From: Opitutaceae bacterium
GTDB taxonomy: Bacteria; Verrucomicrobiota; Verrucomicrobiia; Opitutales; Opitutaceae
Length of the DNA: 39,552 nucleotides
Reading direction: 5' to 3'
NCBI GenBank assembly: GCA_026125215.1
Contig: JAHCLN010000015.1
Location: 1-39,552, forward strand
In this document: piece by piece, positions 1 to 8,133 of the stretch
Layout: each line of letters begins with the position of its first letter
Numbering within the stretch: the first letter of the stretch is position 1
Translations under genes and position numbers: made by a program
The notes under the pieces: model-generated
What the model was told of the DNA's origin: nothing
Databases searched by the model: none
The model's input: only the letters and a program-made list of their open reading frames with translations

Positions 1-902
1 TGGCGCAGGACACCCAGCCGCTCGATCTCCAGCTCACTCACCTCGCCGGGCTTGAGCCAGCCGCCGGTGTTTTCCGGACCCAGCTCAAGGATGCAACCGG
101 TGCCAACCGTGCCGGTGCCGAGCAAGTCGCCGGGAAACAGCTCGGCATCGCGCGAGGCCTGCGCGATGAGGCGCGGGATGCTGTGGTGCAGCGCAGACAC
201 GTTACCACGGGACAATTCCCGTCCGTTTACCCGGGCGGACATCGCCAGATCCAGTTTTTCGCCGGCAATGCGGTCGGCGACTTCGTCGCGCGTCACCAGC
301 CACGGACCGAGGCCGGTCGCGAAATCCTTGCCCTTCGCCGGGCCGAGACCGACACCGACCTCGGCCCGCTGCAGGTCGCGGGCACTGAAATCGTTGAGCA
401 CCGTGAATCCCGCCACGTGTTCCCAGGCCCGCTCCGGCGCGATGTCGCGCCCGGCGCGGCCGATGACGATGCCGAGCTCCAGCTCGTAATCGAGTTCCTG
501 CGAGCCCGCCGGGGCGTTCACCTCGCCGTCGTGTCCGACCAACGCGCTCGGGTTGGAAAAATAGAAGACCGGCAGCTCATACCAAGCGGGCACCATGTCC
601 AGGCCGCGCCGGGCGCGGCAGGTTTTCACGTGTTGCTCAAAGGCGTAAAAATCGCGGAACGCAGGCGGCCGCAGCACCGGGGGCAGGAAAGCAAACTCGC
701 TCTCGCGGTAACGCGGTCCCGTCCAGCCCGCCGCGCGCTGCGCCGTGTGCGCCAGATGGGCCAGCACCCAGGGCAGGCCGTCCTCCAGCCGTGGCACCGG
801 CCGGCCGATGAGTCCCGCGAGTTCGATCCAGGTGCCGTCGGGCGCGGCGGCCGCCACCACGGGTTCGACACTGGCGTGGGGCAGGAGGGTGGCGAGGCGC
901 AT
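1..902 (-). CDS. Fumarylacetoacetate hydrolase-family protein (3' end beyond window)
   Basis: The frame reads without a stop from an ATG at 902 to the window edge, giving about 300 residues. It resembles fumarylacetoacetase, the last enzyme of tyrosine/homogentisate degradation (fumarylacetoacetate to fumarate plus acetoacetate). Visible family features are a paired-acid metal-ligand segment (LDYELELGIVIG), the stretch VLNDFSARDLQ, an AKGKDF segment and a GTGTVGTGC turn near the visible end. The N-terminus begins MRLATLLPHASVEPVV, as expected for this family. No strong ribosome-binding site precedes the start. The gene is divergent from phenylalanine 4-hydroxylase, with about 190 bp between the starts, so the pair is consistent with phenylalanine/tyrosine catabolism. 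A broader FAH-superfamily hydrolase, such as an acylpyruvase, is the main alternative. Confidence 0.88.
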   Translation of the reverse strand, partial: MRLATLLPHASVEPVVAAAAPDGTWIELAGLIGRPVPRLEDGLPWVLAHLAHTAQRAAGWTGPRYRESEFAFLPPVLRPPAFRDFYAFEQHVKTCRARRGLDMVPAWYELPVFYFSNPSALVGHDGEVNAPAGSQELDYELELGIVIGRAGRDIAPERAWEHVAGFTVLNDFSARDLQRAEVGVGLGPAKGKDFATGLGPWLVTRDEVADRIAGEKLDLAMSARVNGRELSRGNVSALHHSIPRLIAQASRDAELFPGDLLGTGTVGTGCILELGPENTGGWLKPGEVSELEIERLGVLR

Positions 903-1091
903 GGCGGCGGGGAGGGTGCATGGTTTCTGGCCGCGGCGTTCCGCCGGGGCGAAGCAAAAAAATCCGGGCGTTCGGCGCGCCGGCACATTAACCCGTTCGG
1001 CCGATGGCCGGCCCCCACCCCGCCTGCTAGCATCGCGGCAAATATCGCGCCCTTGGTGGCGCCGCCTCCCCAACCCCAACCCGGAGATGAA

Positions 1092-1901
1092 ATGCCGTCC
1101 CCCACCACCGATGCCCAGGCCGGCCCGCCCGCCGCGGGCGGCGACGATCCCCGCTGCATCCCGCACAAGCTGACCGCCCCGCTCCCGGTCGGCGACGAAT
1201 GTCCCTACCCTGACTACACCCCGGAGGAACACTCCGTCTGGCGCGACCTGTTTGCCCGCCAGACGGAGCTGCTTCCAGACCGGGCCGCGGATGAATTTCT
1301 GACCGGCCTCCGGGCGCTGGACTTGGATCGCGTTCATATCCCCGCGTTGAAAACAGTCTCGCGCCGCCTGCACGCCGCCACCGGCTGGCGCATCGCCCGC
1401 ACCCCCGGCCTGCTCGATGCGGGGGATTTTTTCGGTTACCTCGCCCGGCGCATTTTCCCCTGCACGGACTACATCCGCGGCCGGCACGAGCTCGACTACA
1501 CGCCCGCGCCGGACTGTTTCCACGACATCTTCGGCCACACGCCGATGATCATGCACCCGCGGTTCGCGGATTTTTACCAGAAGATCGGCCAGGCCGCGCT
1601 GGCCTGCCGGGATGCCGGCATCATGGAAGGGCTGACGCGCATCTACTGGTTCACGGTGGAGTTCGGGCTCATCCGCAATCCCGGCGGACTGCGCATCTAC
1701 GGCAACGGCATCATCTCCTCGCCGGCCGAGACGCTCCACAGCCTGACGGAAAAGGTGACCAAGCATCCCGTCGTGCCGGAGCGCATCGCGGCGCAGCCCT
1801 ACGACATCTGGCACTTTCAGGATCCGTTGTTCGTCATCGGCTCGTTCGATGCGCTGGAGGCCGACTTCGTCCGCTGGGCGCAGGCCCGGCGGCTGTTGTA
1901 G
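1092..1901 (+). CDS. phhA: Phenylalanine 4-hydroxylase
   Basis: This encodes a 269-residue protein of the aromatic amino-acid hydroxylase family, which converts phenylalanine to tyrosine using iron and a pterin cofactor. The iron-binding facial triad is visible: His144 and His149 in CFHDIFGHTP (HX4H) and Glu190 in TVEFGL. The length fits bacterial single-domain enzymes of about 260-300 residues, which lack the regulatory and tetramerisation domains of animal forms. The start at 1092 is preceded by GGAG with six bases between it and the ATG. The frame stays open far upstream to about 183, but that part lies over the opposite-strand hydrolase and is not coding. Divergence from a fumarylacetoacetase-like gene supports a catabolic role. 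Tryptophan hydroxylation is unlikely in this setting but cannot be excluded by eye. Confidence 0.95.
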   Translation: MPSPTTDAQAGPPAAGGDDPRCIPHKLTAPLPVGDECPYPDYTPEEHSVWRDLFARQTELLPDRAADEFLTGLRALDLDRVHIPALKTVSRRLHAATGWRIARTPGLLDAGDFFGYLARRIFPCTDYIRGRHELDYTPAPDCFHDIFGHTPMIMHPRFADFYQKIGQAALACRDAGIMEGLTRIYWFTVEFGLIRNPGGLRIYGNGIISSPAETLHSLTEKVTKHPVVPERIAAQPYDIWHFQDPLFVIGSFDALEADFVRWAQARRLL

Positions 1902-1958
1902 CACGCACCGCTCACGCGAATCGCCCTTGCGAGCCGGGCGGACGGGGATATTCCCTGA

Positions 1959-2492
1959 ATGTTGCCGTCCATGCGCTGCGCCGAATCCCAAATCCCTCCC
2001 GCCCGCCGCCGCCGCGCCGGGTTCACGCTCGTGGAGGTGATGATGGCTTCGACGGTGCTGCTCGTGGGCTTTGTCGGGATGATGCAGACCATCCTGATCG
2101 GTGCGGAAATGCTCGCGACCGCGCGGCGGCAAAACCTGGCCGCCCAGATCCTGTCGCACGAGGTCGAGATGCTCCGCTTGTTATCATGGTCGGAAATCAC
2201 CGCTCTGCCGACCGGTCAGCCCGTCCCCACCCAGCTCACGGTGGACAGCCAGTTTTCCGCGGCCATCACCGCCGTCGGACTGCGGGCCTCTTCACCGTGG
2301 CAAAGCAATGACACCCTCAAGCTCACCCGCACCTTCACCACCCCCGATCCCGACACGGACCTGCGGGAGGTGAACTTCACCCTGACCTGGACCATGCAAC
2401 CCAGCGGCGGCGCGGCCGTGCGCACCTACACACGGAAGCTTTCCGCTTACTACAGCAAACACGGTCTGAACCTCTCCTACCAGCGCTCGTGA
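1959..2492 (+). CDS. Type IV prepilin-like minor pilin (PilV-like)
   Basis: This is a 177-residue secreted pilin-like protein. A basic leader (PPARRRRAG) is followed by the prepilin peptidase site G^FTLVEV and a hydrophobic helix. Glu5 of the mature protein is present, as needed for assembly into a pilus or pseudopilus. The C-terminal part is a small hydrophilic domain of the PilV/GspI type with no recognised motif. It is the first gene of a run of three pilin-like genes, and its stop overlaps the next start (GTGA at 2489-2492), so the three are probably co-translated. A second ATG at 1971 is an alternative start. The role as a minor pilin is inferred from the leader and gene order. Confidence 0.8.
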   Translation: MLPSMRCAESQIPPARRRRAGFTLVEVMMASTVLLVGFVGMMQTILIGAEMLATARRQNLAAQILSHEVEMLRLLSWSEITALPTGQPVPTQLTVDSQFSAAITAVGLRASSPWQSNDTLKLTRTFTTPDPDTDLREVNFTLTWTMQPSGGAAVRTYTRKLSAYYSKHGLNLSYQRS

Positions 2493-3043
2493 CCACCACC
2501 GCCCGCTCACGCTCCGCCGGCTTTACGATTTCCGAATTGCTGGTTGGCATCACCCTCTCCGGCCTGGTCATGGCGGCGGTGCTCTCCAGCTATGTTTACC
2601 TCGGTCGGAATTTTGCGCGGTTGATGAACCAGCAGACGCTCGAATCGGAAGGCCGGCGGACCGTGCAAACTTTTGCCCGCGATGTGCGCATGGCCGAGGG
2701 TTTCTCGGGCACGCCGACGGCAACCCAGCTCACCCTGGTCCTGCCCGCCGGCAACGTCACCTACGCCTATGACAACACCAACCGGCGGCTCACCCGCACC
2801 CCCGCCGGCGGCAGTGCTTTGGTGCTGCTGCGAAACACGACCGATAACGGCTGCTCTTTCCTCTACTATGACATCGCCTCGCGGGAATACAGCAATCCGG
2901 CCCAGTTCACTCCGGGCATCAAGCAGGTGGCTTTGAGCTTCACCACCCAGACCGGCGTGGCGGCCAATTTTACGCGCACGGGCGTTTACACGGGGGCGAC
3001 TCAGCGGCTGTTGCTGCGCAACAAGGGGCTGCTCGAACCATGA
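2489..3043 (+). CDS. Type IV prepilin-like minor pilin (PilW/GspJ-like)
   Basis: This 184-residue prepilin starts at a GTG that overlaps the previous stop. The leader MTTTARSRSAG is followed by FTISELLVGI, with Glu5 present, then a hydrophobic helix. The body contains the segment RRTVQTFARDVRMAEG, which is common in PilW/GspJ-type minor pilins just after the helix. The C-terminal half is beta-rich by appearance. Its stop at 3041-3043 overlaps the ATG of the next gene at 3040. It probably helps prime pilus assembly with its neighbours; the exact class (PilW or GspJ) cannot be fixed from sequence reading alone. Confidence 0.8.
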   Translation: MTTTARSRSAGFTISELLVGITLSGLVMAAVLSSYVYLGRNFARLMNQQTLESEGRRTVQTFARDVRMAEGFSGTPTATQLTLVLPAGNVTYAYDNTNRRLTRTPAGGSALVLLRNTTDNGCSFLYYDIASREYSNPAQFTPGIKQVALSFTTQTGVAANFTRTGVYTGATQRLLLRNKGLLEP

Positions 3044-5373
3044 GCCGGTCGATCACATCATCCGAACGCGGCACGGTGGTGCTGGTGGCGCTCGGCTTTG
3101 TCACCATCCTCGGAATTGCCGTCGCCGGTTATCTGTCCGTCTGCGTGCAAGCCATGAGGCTGAGCCATCAGGCCTTTGGCGCCGATGTCAGCCGTCAACT
3201 GGCCGAGATGGGGCTGGAACGCGGCCTCCGGGCCTTCAATCGCAACGACTGGTCCGGCTGGACGCTCAGCGGCACCACCGCCACCCGCACGATCACCTTT
3301 CCTGCCGACAAGTTCGGTAGTGTCGGCCTCACCGGCTCGATCAAGCTGCGGGTGGACAACTACAACGCCTACCACCTCGGCGCAACCTGGAGCAGCAGCA
3401 CCGCGTATGTCGTTGGTGATGTGGTAGGATATAATGGAGCGTGGTATCGCTGTATCATAACCCACAATGCCACCACGGCCCTCCCTCCAAATTCGCCTTT
3501 TTGGATGCCAGAGCTTGAGTCCACCGATGTGGAATGGAATTCGGCTACCAGTTACCAAGCGGGAGGGATGGCGCGCCGGAACAGCGTGTGGTATCGCTGC
3601 ATCAGCGCGCATACCAATCAACCGCCTCCGAACGTCGCTTACTGGGTGGTAGTTCCCGCAATCACATTCAATACACCCTTGGTCTACTCCACCAACGCAT
3701 TGGTGTATTACTATGGCAATTGGTATCAGTGGAATGGCGCTTCGTGGAGCGGCGCCAACCCGGCCGGCGTGGCTTGGATCTGGCGCAACACAACCGCCTA
3801 TTCGGTCGGCGACATCGTGTATCGTGGCGGGGTGTGGTATCGCTGCACAACCGCCCACACAAACAATGCACCCCCAAATGCCAGCTTTTGGTCCACCCTT
3901 CAGCCTTCGGGTGAAGCAATAGCGGCCAAGACCTGGAGTTCCAGCACCACCTACAGGGCTTATGATGTGGTCTACCGAGCAGGCTCCTGGTATCGCGCCT
4001 TGCAAGAGCACGCCAATCAGCAACCTCCCAATCCAACCTACTGGGCCAACACCCCAAGCTCCTCGCATCATTGGCGCTCAGGCCGCACTTATCCGGCCAA
4101 CAGTGTGGTCCTGCACAATGGCGTTTGGTATCGCAACACCGCCAGCACCTCGAACCACCCCACTTTAGGCCCATGGTTGAGCGCCGAGACTTCCACCTGG
4201 AACTCCGCCACTGCTTACGGTGTGAACAGCTACGTGAGCTATGGCGGGGTGTGGTATCGCTGCATCGCCGCCCATACCAACCAGTCGCCCAACAAGGCGG
4301 CTTACTGGCAGGCGACCAACGCAGCCGTGCTCTATGCCGAAGGCCGGGCCGCGCAGACCGGGGGAAAGGAGACCGTTGCCCAACTCCGCGCCACGATCGT
4401 TCCGGGCTCACTTTTTCCCAATGCGATCGCCGCCACCGAAACCGTCAGTTTCGGCACCACCGTGCTGGTGGACAGCTATGATTCCACGGCTGGCACCTAC
4501 AACGCCGGCAGCGCCGGCTTCTCCGCGGTGGTGGCAGGCGCAGCCAGCTCCGGCACCGCCGTGACACTCTCCTCGGCCACGGTGAAGGGTTACGTCGCAG
4601 CCACGTCGAGCGACAGTTCGCCCTATGCCCCGCGGGTGAGCTACGCCGGCAGCGCCAGCGTGCGAAACCCGGATGGCAGTGTAACTTCCCCGGCCGCGGG
4701 CGCAGTCAACGTCGATCTCACCCGCCTCAGCCGAAGCCCGTATATCCCGTCCTACGAAGCATCCATGACGACCCACTCTGCGGAAACTCTGGACGGTATT
4801 GGAGACTGGCCGGCAGGGGGCATGACGATCGGGACACCGGGAGCACAAACTCCAACCATCTACGATTACGACGAAGACAACGATGGCGAAGCCGATGGCA
4901 TGTATGTGAACAATCAAGTGCTGACCGTTATCGGTCCGGTTGTTTTGAATGTAGGCGGCCAATTGCGCATTAGAAGCAACGCCAGCAGCAGAATCGTCAT
5001 CACCGAGACCGGCTCCTTGCAGATTAATTTTACCGGCCGGCTGCGGATTCAAAACGGCGGCGGTATCCAAAACCAAACCCTCGATCCCAAAAAACTGACC
5101 TTGGTTGGCACCGGTTCCCACACCAACCACGATCTGCAATCCACCGCCAACCCGTTCTATGGCACCCTCTACCTGCCCAACGGCCGGCTGCAGGTCGCCG
5201 CCAACATGGAAATTTTCGGCGCCGTCTCCGCCAAGAACGTGACCTTCGGCAACAATGCGAAGCTCCACTACGACACCTCCCTGCGCTACACGCCGACCCC
5301 GGGCACGGAGTCGCCCTACGTGATCCGGGAGTGGCGGGAGCTCTCCGCGGTTGCCGAACAGGCCTCGTTCTGA
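3040..5373 (+). CDS. PilX/GspK-like tip pilin with an inserted chitin-binding module array
   Basis: This is a 777-residue protein. Residues 1-12 form a short leader ending SSERG, followed by a hydrophobic helix (TVVLVALGFVTILG) that lacks Glu5, as is usual for PilX/GspK proteins at the pilus tip. Residues 35-110 look like the usual PilX N-terminal region. Residues 116-424 are six clear and one degenerate module of the CBM5/12 (chitin-binding type 3) pattern: W-S/N-S-x-T-x-Y, then a GD-V strand, then G-x-W-Y-R-C, then N-x-x-P-P-N and a final aromatic W. After the array the PilX-like body resumes (LYAEGRAA, then TIVPGSLFPNAI), and the C-terminal 200 residues resemble the beta-rich domain of large pilus-assembly PilX proteins. 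The array therefore sits inside the protein rather than at an end. Carbohydrate binding at a pilus tip is an inference. Confidence 0.78.
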   Translation: MSRSITSSERGTVVLVALGFVTILGIAVAGYLSVCVQAMRLSHQAFGADVSRQLAEMGLERGLRAFNRNDWSGWTLSGTTATRTITFPADKFGSVGLTGSIKLRVDNYNAYHLGATWSSSTAYVVGDVVGYNGAWYRCIITHNATTALPPNSPFWMPELESTDVEWNSATSYQAGGMARRNSVWYRCISAHTNQPPPNVAYWVVVPAITFNTPLVYSTNALVYYYGNWYQWNGASWSGANPAGVAWIWRNTTAYSVGDIVYRGGVWYRCTTAHTNNAPPNASFWSTLQPSGEAIAAKTWSSSTTYRAYDVVYRAGSWYRALQEHANQQPPNPTYWANTPSSSHHWRSGRTYPANSVVLHNGVWYRNTASTSNHPTLGPWLSAETSTWNSATAYGVNSYVSYGGVWYRCIAAHTNQSPNKAAYWQATNAAVLYAEGRAAQTGGKETVAQLRATIVPGSLFPNAIAATETVSFGTTVLVDSYDSTAGTYNAGSAGFSAVVAGAASSGTAVTLSSATVKGYVAATSSDSSPYAPRVSYAGSASVRNPDGSVTSPAAGAVNVDLTRLSRSPYIPSYEASMTTHSAETLDGIGDWPAGGMTIGTPGAQTPTIYDYDEDNDGEADGMYVNNQVLTVIGPVVLNVGGQLRIRSNASSRIVITETGSLQINFTGRLRIQNGGGIQNQTLDPKKLTLVGTGSHTNHDLQSTANPFYGTLYLPNGRLQVAANMEIFGAVSAKNVTFGNNAKLHYDTSLRYTPTPGTESPYVIREWRELSAVAEQASF
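3385..4311 (+). repeat. Array of seven CBM5/12-like coding repeats
   Basis: Within the PilX-like gene, modules lie at residues 116-156, 165-202, 215-240 (short and degenerate), 247-284, 298-335, 344-379 and 386-423. Most share G-[VA]-WYRC and end in an aromatic pair such as PFW, AYW or SFW. At the DNA level the strings TGGCGGGGTGTGGTATCGCT near 3829 and 4243 are the same, which points to fairly recent duplication or gene conversion. Several modules, notably around 3420-3480 and 3660-3740, are richer in A and T than the flanking gene. Confidence 0.8.
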
Positions 5374-5410
5374 AGTGATTCTGTTGCTTCTTGCGACAGA
5401 GGGCACCTGC

Positions 5411-5448
5411 GCAACTTATTCTCGCGTTGACGGTCGTGCAAGTTATTC
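5411..5448 (+). promoter_or_regulatory. Direct repeat upstream of the pilM-like gene
   Basis: The 93-bp gap between the PilX-like and PilM-like genes holds two near-identical 11-mers, GCAACTTATTC at 5411-5421 and GCAAGTTATTC at 5438-5448. Their starts are 27 bp apart. They may be a regulator site or overlapping -10 elements for a separate pilMNO transcript. No clear -35 element at standard spacing was found, so the promoter reading is weak. Confidence 0.3.
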
Positions 5449-5466
5449 AGGTTCTCCAGCCTCTCC

Positions 5467-6510
5467 ATGTCCCTGTTCACCCGCAAGGCGCGCCACGGCG
5501 TGCTTTTTAATCTGACCAGCAACTTCCTCCAGATCGCCCGCATCGAGCATCTGGAAGAGAAGCCGCTGGACCTGCGGGAGTTCGCCGAATTTGGCCCGGA
5601 CGACACCGGGGCCTGGGCCGCTTGGATCAACCGCCACCTCGGGGAGCGGCGACGGGGGCAGTATCATCCCGCTTTTTGCGGGTTCCACCCGCCGGAGCGC
5701 GTGCTCATCCGCGAGATCATCACTCCGCGCCGGCTGACCGAGCCCGGTTATCTGCCGGGCCTCCTCAACGAGCACGCCCGGGTGGCGAACACGCGCGACT
5801 GGATGATCACCGCCCTCAATCCGATGGACGGCACCCCGCTGCCGCCCGAGGGCAATCCCCGCCACGCCCTTATCTTCGCGCTGCCGCGCGATGCCATCCG
5901 CCGCACGCAGGAGCAGCTGCTCAAGCTCGGTCTGCGCCCCCGGCGGCTGGAAGTCAGCACCCTCGGCCTGCTCGGCGCCCTCATCCGCCACCGCGCCCAG
6001 ACCGGTTACGCACACGCCATCGCCGTCTGCGAAATCGAGCTCAACCAAACCCGCCTCTACATCATCGCGAAGGACGGGGTGCACGTCCTCAATCCGCTGC
6101 CCCACGGCCTGCTCTCCATCACCGAGGCCGCGATGAAGGAACTCGACGCGCCCGACGCCGTCATCGCCCGCCGCCTGCTGGAGTCGCCCACCGAGGATCT
6201 GGTGGCCCACGGCCGCAAGCTCACCCGCGTGCTCTCCCGTCACTTCAAGCCCGCCGTGGACCACTTCGAGCTCAAGACCGGCCACCGCATCGATGCGCTC
6301 CACTGCACGCAGCTGCCGACCAAGCTGGCCTGGCTCGCCCCCGCCCTCGGCACCGCCGTGGATCTGCATTTGATCGAGCCCGACCTGGCCGCGCTGATGG
6401 GCGAAGCCGGCCTGAAGGTTTCCGCCGACGGCGAGGCCGTCAGCCCCAACTGGCTGGCCAGCCTCAGCCTCGTCTCCGAACTCGCGCCGCCCGCCGAGGT
6501 CCCCGCATGA
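5467..6510 (+). CDS. PilM-like pilus assembly protein
   Basis: This 347-residue cytoplasmic protein has the general plan of PilM, the actin-fold protein that forms the inner-membrane alignment complex with PilN and PilO. No signal peptide or membrane segment is visible. The sequence is divergent and standard actin-fold phosphate motifs are not obvious, so the assignment rests on length, the segment ELNQTRLYIIAKDG in the expected position and especially gene order: pilin genes before it, and PilN-, PilO- and PilP-like genes after it with four-base overlaps. The start at 5467 is the ATG nearest to a plausible leader. GspL-type proteins of secretion systems are the main alternative. Confidence 0.68.
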   Translation: MSLFTRKARHGVLFNLTSNFLQIARIEHLEEKPLDLREFAEFGPDDTGAWAAWINRHLGERRRGQYHPAFCGFHPPERVLIREIITPRRLTEPGYLPGLLNEHARVANTRDWMITALNPMDGTPLPPEGNPRHALIFALPRDAIRRTQEQLLKLGLRPRRLEVSTLGLLGALIRHRAQTGYAHAIAVCEIELNQTRLYIIAKDGVHVLNPLPHGLLSITEAAMKELDAPDAVIARRLLESPTEDLVAHGRKLTRVLSRHFKPAVDHFELKTGHRIDALHCTQLPTKLAWLAPALGTAVDLHLIEPDLAALMGEAGLKVSADGEAVSPNWLASLSLVSELAPPAEVPA

Positions 6511-7106
6511 GCGCCGAAGTCAACCAGCTCAATCTCAGCCCGCACTGGCACGTGGACTGCCGGCTCGTGGCCGACCTGCCCGAAGACAGCGTCATCGGCG
6601 TCCGCTTCCTCATCAACACCGCGATGGGCGCGATCACCCTCGCCATCCTCCTGGGCACCGCCTGGCTGTTCTACGGCGGCCTCACCATGCGCGAGACGCT
6701 GGGCGACTGGGAAAAACGCCTGGGCGAACGCCGGCAGGAAATCGCCGAGGTCGAAAACATGCAGCTCGCTTTCAACCGGGAGGTCGACGCCGTGGACCTC
6801 GCCCACGAACTCATCCACAGCCGGCTGCCCGTAACCCAGTTCGTGCAGCAACTCGGCCGCACCCGTCCCGACCTCATGGTCATCGATCTCATCGAGCGCA
6901 GCGGCGACCTGATCATCCTGCGCGGTGCCCTGCGTGAATCCTCCGAACGCGCCAGCCGTCTGCTCACCACCCACGTGCAGCGCCTGCGCGAGGACCCCGC
7001 GGTCGGGCCGCCGTTTCAGGACATCGTCATCTCCAGTCTGGAACGCTTCAGCGAGGGCGACCAGATCCGCTTCGAACTCACCTTCCGGCTCAAGCCCGAG
7101 GAATGA
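6507..7106 (+). CDS. PilN-like inner-membrane pilus assembly protein
   Basis: This encodes 199 residues with the PilN plan: a short cytoplasmic N-terminus (MSAEVNQLNLSPHWHVDC), one membrane helix at about residues 34-57 (MGAITLAILLGTAWLFYGGL), a coiled-coil (WEKRLGERRQEIAEVENMQ) and a small periplasmic alpha/beta domain. PilN binds PilM through its N-terminal tail and PilO in the periplasm. The ATG at 6507 overlaps the PilM-like stop (ATGA), which marks translational coupling and decides the start. Much longer open frame upstream of this ATG is shadow of the PilM-like gene. Confidence 0.75.
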   Translation: MSAEVNQLNLSPHWHVDCRLVADLPEDSVIGVRFLINTAMGAITLAILLGTAWLFYGGLTMRETLGDWEKRLGERRQEIAEVENMQLAFNREVDAVDLAHELIHSRLPVTQFVQQLGRTRPDLMVIDLIERSGDLIILRGALRESSERASRLLTTHVQRLREDPAVGPPFQDIVISSLERFSEGDQIRFELTFRLKPEE

Positions 7107-7669
7107 CCATGCTGCGCGCATTTTTTCAAAATCTGCAGCCCACGCTGAAGCGCTACTTTTTCAGCAGCATCTGCGCGGGCCTCAGCCTGCTGCTGCTCAT
7201 CGTCGCCGCGGTCCTGTGGCTCGACCAGCGCAATCTGGAGCAGCGGCTGCAGACGCGCACCGCCCAGGGCGAGGCGGTGCTCGCCGCGCTCGCCGCCGGC
7301 CCGGCCCTGCGCGACACGCTCAACCAGATCAGGGACACCACGGCCAGCATCAACGCCAACCTCATCGAGGAATCCAACCTCGCGGAAAATCTCTGGTATT
7401 TCTACAATTTCGAATCCCAGACCAAAGTGCGGCTGGCCAACCTCCAGCAGTTGTTCACCCCCGGAGGCGGAGCCGGCGACGCCACCTACAAGCTCATCCC
7501 CTACTCGCTCCGGGTCACCGGCACCTTCCCGCAGGTGATGGATTTTCTGCAAAAACTCGAAACCGGCCCCAAGCTCGCCAAGATCCGCAACTTCAGCCTC
7601 AACCGCCTCGACGCGGAGGGCGTCAACGTCGCCCTCCAGATTGACGTCGTCCTGCTCGGCAAGCCATGA
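7103..7669 (+). CDS. PilO-like inner-membrane pilus assembly protein
   Basis: This 188-residue protein has one membrane helix at about residues 20-42 (FSSICAGLSLLLLIVAAVLW), a coiled-coil (DQRNLEQRLQTRTAQGEAVL) and a periplasmic ferredoxin-like domain with the strand pair IPYSLRVTGTFPQVMDFLQK, a segment typical of PilO. It is expected to pair with the PilN-like protein. The ATG at 7103 overlaps the previous stop by four bases, and the next gene overlaps its own stop in the same way, so 5467-8133 behaves as one coupled set. Confidence 0.78.
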   Translation: MTMLRAFFQNLQPTLKRYFFSSICAGLSLLLLIVAAVLWLDQRNLEQRLQTRTAQGEAVLAALAAGPALRDTLNQIRDTTASINANLIEESNLAENLWYFYNFESQTKVRLANLQQLFTPGGGAGDATYKLIPYSLRVTGTFPQVMDFLQKLETGPKLAKIRNFSLNRLDAEGVNVALQIDVVLLGKP

Positions 7670-8133
7670 ACGCCTCCCGCCGCCTCGCCCTCGTTTTCCT
7701 CGTGCTCGCGGTGCTCGCCCCCGCGCACGGCCTCACGCCCATCGACCTCGCGCGCCTCAAACAGACCAGCGACCGCATCAACCAGCTTTACCAGCCGCGG
7801 ACCGGCACGCCGCCGCCGGTCAACCCCCGGCACAACCCCTTCCGCATCGGCGCCGAGCCCGTGCCGGTGGACACCCGCGGACAGGAAGACCCCGGCCTCG
7901 TCGTCACGGACGACGAAACCCTCCTGCGCCAGGCAGCGGCCACCCTCAAAATCAGTGGCGTGATGGAGCTCAACGGCACCCTGCGCCTCTCCATCAACAC
8001 CGCCAACTACGGCGTGGGCGATGTGCTGCAGGTCCGGCTCGGCAGCGGCAACGTTTTCCTCCGCGTGGCCGCCATCGCGCCCCGCAGTGTCACCCTCCGC
8101 CTCAACGCCGCGGAGCTCGTGCTCCCGTTCTGA
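7666..8133 (+). CDS. Small secreted protein in the PilP position
   Basis: This 155-residue protein has an N-terminal signal peptide (MNASRRLALVFLVLAVLAPAHG) without a lipobox cysteine. A proline-rich linker (RTGTPPPVNPRHNPF) leads into a compact C-terminal beta domain ending in AELVLPF. In canonical pilMNOPQ operons this position is held by the PilP lipoprotein, which connects the inner-membrane complex to the secretin. The plan of linker plus small beta domain fits, but the lipid anchor is absent and sequence similarity is not evident by eye. No secretin gene follows. The functional call is therefore positional. Confidence 0.5.
   Translation: MNASRRLALVFLVLAVLAPAHGLTPIDLARLKQTSDRINQLYQPRTGTPPPVNPRHNPFRIGAEPVPVDTRGQEDPGLVVTDDETLLRQAAATLKISGVMELNGTLRLSINTANYGVGDVLQVRLGSGNVFLRVAAIAPRSVTLRLNAAELVLPF

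Noticed and set aside
183-1091. In-frame upstream extension of phenylalanine 4-hydroxylase
   Set aside because: It lies over the hydrolase gene on the other strand, has no family resemblance, and a good ribosome-binding site marks ATG 1092.
5622-6506. Long upstream extension of the PilN-like frame, rich in Arg, Pro and Ala
   Set aside because: This is the shadow frame of the PilM-like gene; the ATGA overlap at 6507 sets the true start.
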